This document shows, piece after piece, positions 23,113-28,786 of a stretch of 64,000 bases of DNA. The position numbers were made by a program, and so were the translations under genes. Positions within the stretch are counted from its first letter, which is position 1; every line of letters begins with the position of its first letter. The DNA is from Thiohalomonas sp963783235 (GTDB taxonomy: Bacteria; Pseudomonadota; Gammaproteobacteria; Thiohalomonadales; Thiohalomonadaceae): the NCBI GenBank assembly GCA_963783235.1, contig CAWAMN010000001.1, positions 620,001 to 684,000 on the forward strand, written 5' to 3'. The notes beneath the pieces are model-generated. The model was not told where the DNA came from and ran no database searches. It saw only the letters and a program-made list of their open reading frames with translations.

Positions 23113-23119
23113 GGTGCGA

Positions 23120-23452
23120 CTACTCGAACAGGGAGGTGAGCTTGGCCGGCAGCGTGCGGGGCTGGGCAGCGAGGTCGGCGCGGAGGCTGGCGGCCTCGGT
23201 GCGAAGCTCCAGCAGCTGCTGAGCGTGGGCGGCCTGGACGGCGGCGAGCTGCTCGGCATGAGCGGTGCGCTCGGATGCGATGCGCTCGGAGCAGAACCAG
23301 ATGCCGAGGTCCTCGTCGCCGACGAGGTAGACGACCTCGATGGAGTCCGGGGTGCAGGGCAGCAGGGAGGGCAGGACCTCGCTGTAGCGATGGGCGTAGG
23401 TCATCACGGTGAGGCCGAGGATGAAGGTCAGAGCGGGGAGGAAGTAACGCAT
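23120..23452 (-). CDS. Membrane-anchored coiled-coil protein
   Basis: ATG 23452 (TAGGAG 7 nt upstream) gives 110 residues. Residues 1-22 are a signal-anchor (MRYFLPALTFILGLTVMTYA), then a short globular part with two Cys, then a long coiled coil (ERTAHAEQLAAVQAAHAQQL and onward). It could sit in the inner membrane facing the periplasm. Membrane-linked small early proteins often act in superinfection exclusion, but that is speculation. Confidence 0.65.
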   Translation of the reverse strand: MRYFLPALTFILGLTVMTYAHRYSEVLPSLLPCTPDSIEVVYLVGDEDLGIWFCSERIASERTAHAEQLAAVQAAHAQQLLELRTEAASLRADLAAQPRTLPAKLTSLFE

Positions 23453-23501
23453 GATGGATCTCCTAAGTTGGATTGAATGAACTACGTAGCCACGCACTCA
23501 G

Positions 23502-23627
23502 TCACTGAGCGCGAAGCGCGAGGTGCAGGTTGTCGATGAGCCACGCCTCGAAGTACACGGCGAATGAGGTGGTGATGTAGGCACGGGATGTGAACCAATC
23601 CGAACGGGCAAGCTCGTAGGCAGACAT
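23502..23627 (-). CDS. Small hypothetical protein (41 aa), first gene of the leftward block
   Basis: Frame from ATG 23627 to TGA 23502 (MSAYELARSDWFTSRAYITT, ending NLHLALRAQ). GAGGAG lies 7 nt upstream. Its 3' end overlaps a GCTTCGC hairpin. It is the most upstream leftward gene before the divergent region. No family. Confidence 0.55.
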   Translation of the reverse strand: MSAYELARSDWFTSRAYITTSFAVYFEAWLIDNLHLALRAQ

Positions 23628-23886
23628 GGTCGATCTCCTCGGGTCGATGAACTTGCCTGCTACGTGCCCAGTGCTTTGGCGCGAAGCGGCAAAGCCGATG
23701 GGTCCCCCGGCGGCTGAATCCGAATGCGAAATCGGAACTGGGGGTGCGGTTCAGGGAGCGGGGGAGGGAGGCTCCAGACGGGCGAGCGGATCACAAATAT
23801 TCGAGATTCGCCTGAATCAGAAAATCTTGTATTTTTAGTTAGTCGAGCGTAGAATCAGAATCAGGTTTTCCAAGGACGGAGCCCCG
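23628..23886. promoter_or_regulatory. Divergent control region between leftward and rightward transcripts
   Basis: This gene-free 259-nt stretch separates the two transcription directions. It contains a GCGAAGC hairpin (23681-23687), a palindrome GATTC-GCCT-GAATC (23806-23819) that may be an operator, and the rightward promoter at 23827-23855. A weaker leftward promoter may lie near 23800 in minus sense (TTTCTG-N17-ATATTT). No repressor gene adjoins it, so the regulator must be elsewhere. Confidence 0.6.
23827..23855 (+). promoter_or_regulatory. Rightward sigma70-type promoter
   Basis: TTGTAT (23827-23832), a 17-nt spacer, and TAGAAT (23850-23855). The same two hexamers with the same spacing occur before the capsid gene at 37519-37547. 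Transcription would start about 25 nt before the ATG of the first rightward gene. Confidence 0.7.
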
Positions 23887-24090
23887 ATGCCCTCAGTCAA
23901 ATTGAAACTACGCCCCTTCATGATCCCGAACTACGTTCTTGCCGACGCACCCCCGCGTCCGAGGCAGGAGGGTCTACAAGAAACCCCGAAATTCCACCTG
24001 AGTGAGCTGGATGACGAAACACTCGAAGAACTCTGCGCAGAGTTTCGTCGTGGGGTGCTCGCCCGTGCAAAGCAACCCGAGAAGCGATAA
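23887..24090 (+). CDS. Small hypothetical protein, first rightward gene
   Basis: A 67-residue protein (AAGGACGGAG upstream of the ATG). The C-terminal half is a charged helix (LSELDDETLEELCAEFRRGV). Placed directly behind the rightward promoter, it is probably an early accessory protein. Function unknown. Confidence 0.7.
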   Translation: MPSVKLKLRPFMIPNYVLADAPPRPRQEGLQETPKFHLSELDDETLEELCAEFRRGVLARAKQPEKR

Positions 24091-24129
24091 CCACGGACCC
24101 GAAAACCCCGCTACCAAGGACGGAGCACC

Positions 24130-24249
24130 ATGCCCTCAAGTTTCGAAGACGAAATCGCCAGGATTCACCGAAAGCATTTGTTGAAGGACGCTGTTGAGAC
24201 AGCTGTTTTGATGCTCATCGTGTTCGTCCTCGCAGCGGTGCTTATGTAG
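24130..24249 (+). CDS. Small single-pass membrane protein (39 aa)
   Basis: ATG 24130 follows AAGGACGGAG exactly as in the previous gene. A charged helix (FEDEIARIHRKHLLKD) precedes one transmembrane segment (TAVLMLIVFVLAAVLM). The stop TAG is at 24247-24249. Role unknown. Confidence 0.6.
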   Translation: MPSSFEDEIARIHRKHLLKDAVETAVLMLIVFVLAAVLM

Positions 24250-24280
24250 CCCCGCCCCAAGCACAAGGAGAGTGCGAACG

Positions 24281-24586
24281 ATGATCCCCCGCTGGCTCAA
24301 AAACCTGTTCAAAAAACAAGAACGCATCATTCACCAGATGCCGCCCGAACCGAATGGCGAGGCGTTCAGCTACAAGACGCATACGTTGGCGCACAAGCGT
24401 CACCTATGTCCTGGTGACCAGCTGCACGCCACCATCCACGACGAACACGGCACCGAGACCGTCGTCTCCGAGATCACCGATACGGTGGAGGTCGACACCG
24501 TCGCCATGTTCCGATTCAAGGACGCCCTCGGCATGGAGCACGGTATTGGTGCGGCGTTCGGAAAAGCCAAATCACAAGGAGAGTGA
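24281..24586 (+). CDS. Hypothetical protein
   Basis: ATG 24281 is chosen over GTG 24272 because the latter abuts the AAGGAG. The 101-residue product has a basic N-terminus (MIPRWLKNLFKKQERI) and a beta-rich remainder. Its last codons, SQGE-stop, encode the ribosome site (CACAAGGAGAGTG) of the next gene. Confidence 0.65.
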   Translation: MIPRWLKNLFKKQERIIHQMPPEPNGEAFSYKTHTLAHKRHLCPGDQLHATIHDEHGTETVVSEITDTVEVDTVAMFRFKDALGMEHGIGAAFGKAKSQGE

Positions 24587-24587
24587 A

Positions 24588-24824
24588 ATGAACCGCCGCC
24601 GCTTTCTCAAGTTCGTCGGAGCAACCCCGTTCTTAGCCGCCGCGCCCGCACTGGCGAAACCGGAGAACGACCTCGTCCCTTACGAGGACACGATAAGCAT
24701 CAACCAGCGCCCGAGAACGAACTTCGCCGCGTTGTCACCCGAGGCAAAGAAGATATGGTCGAATGCGCTGAACCGTGAACTGCGAAAATCGCTGACGCCC
24801 AACCGATTCACACAAGGAGAGTGA
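24588..24824 (+). CDS. Small protein with a twin-arginine (Tat) signal peptide
   Basis: The 78-residue protein begins MNRRRFLKFVGATPFLAAAP and ALA, a textbook Tat signal: RRxFLK, a moderately hydrophobic core and an AxA cleavage site at about residue 23. The mature part of about 55 residues is charged and unrecognised. Tat exports folded, often cofactor-binding proteins, so a phage product using it is unusual. The last codons TQGE-stop again contain the next ribosome site. The earlier part of the same open frame (from 24354) is a shadow of the upstream gene. Confidence 0.75.
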   Translation: MNRRRFLKFVGATPFLAAAPALAKPENDLVPYEDTISINQRPRTNFAALSPEAKKIWSNALNRELRKSLTPNRFTQGE

Positions 24825-24826
24825 AG

Positions 24827-25126
24827 ATGGACCCCTGGAAACACCGCAGCGACAACATGAAGTGCAAGACATGCATGTGGTTCGCGTCGAAGGCGTCCCA
24901 TTTCGTCGTCACCACTGAGAGCCTGAAGAACCTTGATTTCGAAGGGGCCATTTCCAAGGCTGCATCCAGCGGTTGCGTTGTCGAGATCGGCACCACCGAA
25001 GACTTCGAGAAGATCGAGCCGAAACTCGGCCGCTGCCGGCGCCACGCCCCGACGATGAACGGCTACCCGGTCGTGTTCGTCAACGACTGGTGTGGCGACC
25101 ACAAGGTCGATGAGAACAAGGTGTGA
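24827..25126 (+). CDS. Small Cys-rich protein
   Basis: ATG 24827 (AAGGAGAGTGAAG upstream) gives a 99-residue protein. It has a conserved-looking arrangement: MKCKTCMWF near residue 11, and GRCRRHAPTMNGYPVVFVND plus WCGDH near the end. The CxxC, C and CxxH positions could bind a metal. This C-terminal GYP-V-DWCGDH motif recurs in small proteins of environmental bacteria and phages; function unknown. Confidence 0.7.
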   Translation: MDPWKHRSDNMKCKTCMWFASKASHFVVTTESLKNLDFEGAISKAASSGCVVEIGTTEDFEKIEPKLGRCRRHAPTMNGYPVVFVNDWCGDHKVDENKV

Positions 25127-25521
25127 GTCTGTACCACGATGTCGTTCGCAGAGCTGAGCGCGTGGTAGAAGAGAAGTACGTGCCGGAGTGGAAACGCGCA
25201 CCGGACACGTTGCGGAAGATTTTCAACCCAAGGAGAAGTGAGATGGATCTCAACGAAAACGCCAAAGTCGAACAAGCCCCGCGCCTTGTTCGAGGACTTG
25301 AGGAGTTCCAAGGCCGCGTGAACGAACTGGAAGTTGCCCACGCCCGGCTTGGAAACGCCCTGGACCGCCTGCTCGGGACCGAGCCTGAAAACAAGGAGCG
25401 AAGCGCGGTCGAATCCGGAGAGGAGAGCTTTATCCACGCCTTCGGTCAAGGCGTCGACGGGGTCGGGGCGCTGGCCAACCAGCTTCATTACCTGGCCGAC
25501 CGGCTCGAAGAGGCGGTGTAG
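25123..25521 (+). CDS. Helical protein with a second internal start
   Basis: The GTG at 25123 overlaps the upstream TGA as GTGA and opens a 132-residue frame (VSLYHDVVRRAERVVEEKYV). A second ATG at 25243 has a stronger ribosome site (AAGGAGAAGTGAG) and would give a 92-residue protein (MDLNENAKVEQAPRLVRGLE). The region may encode two nested products, or the short N-terminal part may once have been a separate gene whose stop was lost. The C-terminal helices resemble small phage proteins that precede acb2 genes. Confidence 0.65.
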   Translation: MSLYHDVVRRAERVVEEKYVPEWKRAPDTLRKIFNPRRSEMDLNENAKVEQAPRLVRGLEEFQGRVNELEVAHARLGNALDRLLGTEPENKERSAVESGEESFIHAFGQGVDGVGALANQLHYLADRLEEAV

Positions 25522-25565
25522 CCAGGAAACGCTGTCGCAAAACCCCAGCCACAAGGAGCAGTGAA

Positions 25566-25790
25566 TTGGACAACCAGCATCGCAAGATCAACGGCTACCG
25601 CGAACTCAGCCCCACCGAGATTGCCCTGATGAACCTCGTGAAGGAGAAGGCCGAGGAAGTCGGCGCCCTGCTCGAAGAGATGTCGCACGACCCAGGCCTC
25701 GACCAGCGTGCCGTGGAGAAGGCCCGCACCGAGCTGCAGACCGGGTTCATGTGGGCCGTGCGGGCCATCGCGCAGCCGACGACGTTCTGA
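25566..25790 (+). CDS. acb2: Acb2-like anti-CBASS cyclic-nucleotide sponge
   Basis: The 74-residue protein starts at TTG 25566 behind CACAAGGAG. It carries the Acb2/Tad1 hairpin-domain hallmarks: KINGYRELSPTEIALMNLVK, an intervening acidic stretch, then KARTELQTGFMWAVRAIAQP and TTF at the C-terminus. Acb2 proteins (T4 Vs.4, PaMx33 gp24) form hexamers that sequester cyclic di- and trinucleotides and so block CBASS, and in some cases Thoeris, signalling. Family assignment is from memory of the motif. It lies at the end of an accessory cluster followed by a hairpin. Confidence 0.82.
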   Translation: MDNQHRKINGYRELSPTEIALMNLVKEKAEEVGALLEEMSHDPGLDQRAVEKARTELQTGFMWAVRAIAQPTTF

Positions 25791-25799
25791 GAACCCAGA

Positions 25800-25820
25800 G
25801 CCCCGCTTCGGCGGGGCTCA
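25800..25820 (+). terminator. GC-rich UUCG hairpin (weak terminator)
   Basis: GAGCCCCGC-TTCG-GCGGGGCTC is a 9-bp stem with the very stable cUUCGg loop, 9 nt after the acb2 stop. Only a CAACCCC tail follows, so it may stabilise or attenuate the transcript rather than end it. Confidence 0.6.
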
Positions 25821-25845
25821 ACCCCACAGCCCGGAGGGCTAGATA

Positions 25846-26376
25846 GTGACTAGAAGAAGTCTTCTATACCGGAGGTTCAACAGCTTCGACGCCGGTAACC
25901 GGCGACGGATCATCGGCGAATTGCACGACATGATCCACAACGGACTTATCTTCATCACGTCAACGGAGTTCACGGTAGATGCAGGTCTCAGCGCCCTGCT
26001 TCTCATCAAGACGGGGGACGTCGGTATCCATCTGCTGCCGGGTGCGAAGGGATCGCTGCAGGCAAAAGTCTACTTCTACGAAGGCCCGACGGTCTCCGCG
26101 GAGGGAACTCCCGTCTCGTCCCACAACCGCGATTTCACGTCGGGCAAGGTGACAGGGACGAGCTTTTTCCACACCCCTACGGTTTCGGACAAAGGAACCG
26201 TCAAGGACAAGGACCGCTTCGGATCTGGGAACAAATCAGGGGGTGAATCGCTGGCTACGAATGAGTTCGTCCTGGCAGCCAACACGTATTACCTGCTTGA
26301 AGTCGTTTCGGAGTCCAACGGGAACGAAGTTGTGATTAAGACCGACCACTACGACCCGTCACTGGTGGAGGCGTAA
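25846..26376 (+). CDS. Putative virion structural protein (decoration/fibre-like)
   Basis: A 176-residue protein from GTG 25846 (GGAGGG upstream). The N-terminus has a DAGNRRRIIGELHDMIHNGL segment, followed by a beta-rich domain with AKVYFYEGPTVSAEGTPVSS, SFFHTPTVSDKGT and ANTYYLLEVVSESNGNEVVI. The VSaeGTpv...FHTPT-...G pattern is seen in proteins next to capsid genes of many tailed phages and is thought structural. Its position before the terminase is unusual, so I treat the role as likely but not certain. Confidence 0.6.
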   Translation: MTRRSLLYRRFNSFDAGNRRRIIGELHDMIHNGLIFITSTEFTVDAGLSALLLIKTGDVGIHLLPGAKGSLQAKVYFYEGPTVSAEGTPVSSHNRDFTSGKVTGTSFFHTPTVSDKGTVKDKDRFGSGNKSGGESLATNEFVLAANTYYLLEVVSESNGNEVVIKTDHYDPSLVEA

Positions 26377-26400
26377 ACGCCCAAGCACAAGGAGAGTGCA

Positions 26401-26859
26401 ATGACCCGTGAAATTGTTGTTTTCGACCTCGACGGTACGCTCAGCCTGACTGAGCACCGCGTCCACCACCTGAAGAAAGACCCGCCCGACTGGCGAGCCT
26501 TCTATGCGGCCTGCATAGACGACGAGCCGAACCTGCCCATCGTGCGGTTGTTCAACGACTTGTTGCGTGCCGATGAAGGGTTCCTTCCGAATTACGAGCT
26601 GTGGATTCTCACCGGCCGCTCAGCGGAGGTCCGCGAGCAGACCGAGGCGTGGCTGGCTAAGCATCTGCAGCACTACCACCGACTCATCATGCGTGCCGAG
26701 GGCGACCACACTCCGGACACGAAGCTCAAGCGTCGGTGGATCGACGAGCACGGCCTGCGTGACCAGGTGGCGATGGTCTTCGAGGATCGGGCTTCGGTTG
26801 TGAAAATGTGGCGCGACGAAGGGTTCACCTGCCTGCAGGTCGCACCGGGGGATTTCTGA
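26401..26859 (+). CDS. HAD-family phosphatase (PNK 3'-phosphatase-like)
   Basis: A 152-residue protein with the HAD motif I D9-L-D11-G-T, motif II around WILTGRS, a lysine in KLKRRWID, and motif IV VFEDRASVVKMWRDEGFTCL. The order and the C-terminal ending match the phosphatase half of phage polynucleotide kinase/phosphatases (T4 PseT C-terminal domain), without a kinase domain. It would remove 3'-phosphates from nicked nucleic acid, a repair or anti-restriction role. CACAAGGAG precedes the ATG. Confidence 0.8.
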   Translation: MTREIVVFDLDGTLSLTEHRVHHLKKDPPDWRAFYAACIDDEPNLPIVRLFNDLLRADEGFLPNYELWILTGRSAEVREQTEAWLAKHLQHYHRLIMRAEGDHTPDTKLKRRWIDEHGLRDQVAMVFEDRASVVKMWRDEGFTCLQVAPGDF

Positions 26860-27143
26860 TGGCCAGCTACCTCGATCTGCCCTACGAAGACTCCGCCGTC
26901 ACCTCGACGGCGGAGCCCGAGGCGCCTCGCCGACAGCTGCCACGCCCTAAGCACTTTGGGTTCGGGCAAGTTGGGGAGGACATGGACCGCAGCACAGGTA
27001 TAGTCCTGTTCGTGACCCGGCCGTGCGTTCGCCTCGGTGCGAGGTTCCGCGGAGTTTCACCGTACTCGGTGCCCGCAGCACTCAGGGCCGGGGCTTACGA
27101 GGATCTCATCCACCGTTTCTGGCGCTACCTGGGAGCTGCGTGA
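26859..27143 (+). CDS. Hypothetical protein
   Basis: ATG 26859 overlaps the phosphatase stop (TGATG). The 94-residue product has an acidic start (MASYLDLPYEDSAVTSTAEP), a basic middle and an Arg-rich region. No family recognised. The next gene overlaps its stop in the same way. Confidence 0.65.
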   Translation: MASYLDLPYEDSAVTSTAEPEAPRRQLPRPKHFGFGQVGEDMDRSTGIVLFVTRPCVRLGARFRGVSPYSVPAALRAGAYEDLIHRFWRYLGAA

Positions 27144-27244
27144 TGAACGCTCATACTGTCCTGTGGGTAAATATCATCGGCGCGGTGATCGCCGCCGCCT
27201 GCGCAATTTTCGTAGTAGTTGTGGAGGCCGGATGGCTCGGGTGA
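27143..27244 (+). CDS. Single-pass membrane peptide (33 aa)
   Basis: ATG 27143 overlaps the TGA of the upstream gene. One hydrophobic helix (VNIIGAVIAAACAIFVVVV) is flanked by short polar ends. The coupled start and position in a tight operon support it. Confidence 0.55.
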   Translation: MNAHTVLWVNIIGAVIAAACAIFVVVVEAGWLG

Positions 27245-27396
27245 AAACAAAGTTCTGCCCCGCCTGCCGCACTGCGAAGCCGGCCACCTCCTTCCACGCC
27301 CGTAAGGCGTCGAAGGACGGGCTGGCCTCGCAGTGCAAAGCGTGCCGGAACGAAGAAATGAGAAGGAGGTACCGGGAGTGGAAAGCGAAGAACTGA
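27232..27396 (+). CDS. Small zinc-finger protein (endonuclease VII N-terminal-like)
   Basis: ATG 27232 (GGAGG 4 nt upstream) overlaps the previous gene by 13 nt. The 54-residue protein is a zinc-finger unit: FCPACRTAKPATSFHARKAS, KDGLASQCKACRNEE and a basic tail. This CxxC-KP-F-DGL-CxxC module often precedes recombination endonuclease VII domains, but no nuclease domain follows, so it is a stand-alone finger. Confidence 0.7.
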   Translation: MARVKTKFCPACRTAKPATSFHARKASKDGLASQCKACRNEEMRRRYREWKAKN

Positions 27397-27584
27397 AACT
27401 CTGCGTGGAGTGTAAGTACGAGACGATTGTGCTGCGTCTGTTCCACCCGGACATCCATGGCTGCTGGTACGAAAAGCTACGCGACCCGGTCGACGGCAAG
27501 GAACTGTACCGAAAATGCTCAGGCGCCCGCAGCGAGGAGGGGCATTGTGGACCGGGTGGTAAGCACTGGGAGGCGAAGGACTGA
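27378..27584 (+). CDS. Small Cys-rich protein
   Basis: GTG 27378 (AAGGAGG upstream) gives 68 residues. Two CxxC-like pairs (CVECKY near the start, CSGARSEEGHCGPGG near the end) suggest a zinc-binding fold; similar R-C-S-xAR-...-CGPxG proteins occur in phages. Function unknown. Confidence 0.65.
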   Translation: MESEELKLCVECKYETIVLRLFHPDIHGCWYEKLRDPVDGKELYRKCSGARSEEGHCGPGGKHWEAKD

Positions 27585-27965
27585 ATGGATACACCTAACA
27601 CCCAAGACGCGATAGGCAAAGCACTCCAAGATGAAGTTGCCGCCTTAGAGCGCGAAGTGTTCGGAGTGAAGCTGGGAGGGTGGACTGAAACCGGGCTTAC
27701 TCTCGGGCAGCTTCGAAAGCTGGCGGAGCTAAAAAGACAGAGAAGCGAACTCGACCTCTTCGAGATTACGGCCGAGATGGTTGTCTTGCTAAAGGAGCAG
27801 AACGCCCCCGGCCCCTACACACTCCGAGTGTCGAACAACACGTGGGACACCTTCTTGCTGAGTAAAAAGGCGCAGCAGGTCCTCCAGTACACCAAACCGG
27901 ACCTGGAGGGCAGGCCAACGGAAATCAACGGAGTTCGCATTGAAATCGTGCCTGACTTAGAATAA
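27585..27965 (+). CDS. Hypothetical protein
   Basis: A 126-residue protein whose ATG starts immediately after the upstream TGA. The N-terminal half is helical (IGKALQDEVAALEREVFGVK, LRKLAELKRQRSEL) and the C-terminus beta-rich (PTEINGVRIEIVPDLE). It could serve the packaging module directly downstream, but there is no direct evidence. Confidence 0.65.
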   Translation: MDTPNTQDAIGKALQDEVAALEREVFGVKLGGWTETGLTLGQLRKLAELKRQRSELDLFEITAEMVVLLKEQNAPGPYTLRVSNNTWDTFLLSKKAQQVLQYTKPDLEGRPTEINGVRIEIVPDLE

Positions 27966-27995
27966 GTACCTAACCACAAACACGACACGCCAAGG

Positions 27996-28457
27996 ATGGC
28001 ACGCTCGAAACTCACCCCTCAGCAGCAGAAATTCGTCGACGGCATCGAGATGGGGCTCAAACCCACTCAGGCTGCGAAGGCTGCTGGCTACTCCAAACCT
28101 CCCCAAGCTGCACACCAGCAGATGCAAAAGGCGCCTGTAAAGGCCGCGCTCGATACGATCCACCAGCGCACCCGCAAAAACCTGCGCATGACACGTGAGA
28201 AGGTCGAGGGGGGAATCATGCGAGCCATCGAGATGGCCGAGCTGCAGGCTGACCCGCAATCCATGATCCGTGGCTATGCGGAGATCAACCGCATGTGCGG
28301 CTTCTACGCTCCGGAGCAAAAAGAGGTCAAGCTCTCGACCAACGCACGCCGGGCGAAGACCCAGTTCGAGTCGATGCCGGAGGAGGAGCTGCTGAAGATA
28401 CTTTCAAGCGACGATGTGATCGACGGGGAGTTCGAGGAGGTCGAGGACGATGGCTAA
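27996..28457 (+). CDS. terS: Terminase small subunit
   Basis: A 153-residue protein with the N-terminal HTH of small terminases: LTPQQQKFVDGIEMGLKPTQ, then AAKAAGYSKPP. A helical oligomerisation region follows (KVEGGIMRAIEMAELQADPQ) and the C-terminus is acidic (GEFEEVEDDG). It recognises phage DNA and delivers it to the large subunit, whose gene is 330 bp downstream. ATG follows CCAAGG. Confidence 0.85.
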   Translation: MARSKLTPQQQKFVDGIEMGLKPTQAAKAAGYSKPPQAAHQQMQKAPVKAALDTIHQRTRKNLRMTREKVEGGIMRAIEMAELQADPQSMIRGYAEINRMCGFYAPEQKEVKLSTNARRAKTQFESMPEEELLKILSSDDVIDGEFEEVEDDG

Positions 28458-28779
28458 GACCTGCACGAAGTGCCACAAGACCGGAGCGGACAGGGAGTTC
28501 CAGAGAAAGGGTACGCGGGCGATGGATGGCAGCTACGACAACCGCTACTACACCGGGGTTTGTCTTGACTGCGCCGGCACCCGGCGCCCGCCCGATATGC
28601 TTCAGCGTCAGCTCCACCGCAGGCGTCTGGAGCGGGAGGCCATCAGGATCAACAAAGAGCGCCGTGAGCAGGAGAAACGTGCTCGGCGCCGAGCGCGGGC
28701 CAACAAGGTCCGAAGCCACAAGGGTAAGCTCAAGCATCTGAGCACCCGCGAGCTGGAACAGATGATCGGCGAGGAGTAG
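28450..28779 (+). CDS. Small zinc-ribbon protein between terminase genes
   Basis: A 109-residue protein with CTKCHKTG at residue 5 and VCLDCAG about 35 residues later (two CxxC pairs), then a long Arg-rich helix (RRRLEREAIRINKERREQEK). The start overlaps the end of the small terminase by 8 nt. It may be a nucleic-acid-binding packaging accessory; no family is certain. Confidence 0.7.
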   Translation: MAKTCTKCHKTGADREFQRKGTRAMDGSYDNRYYTGVCLDCAGTRRPPDMLQRQLHRRRLEREAIRINKERREQEKRARRRARANKVRSHKGKLKHLSTRELEQMIGEE

Positions 28780-28786
28780 AGACACA

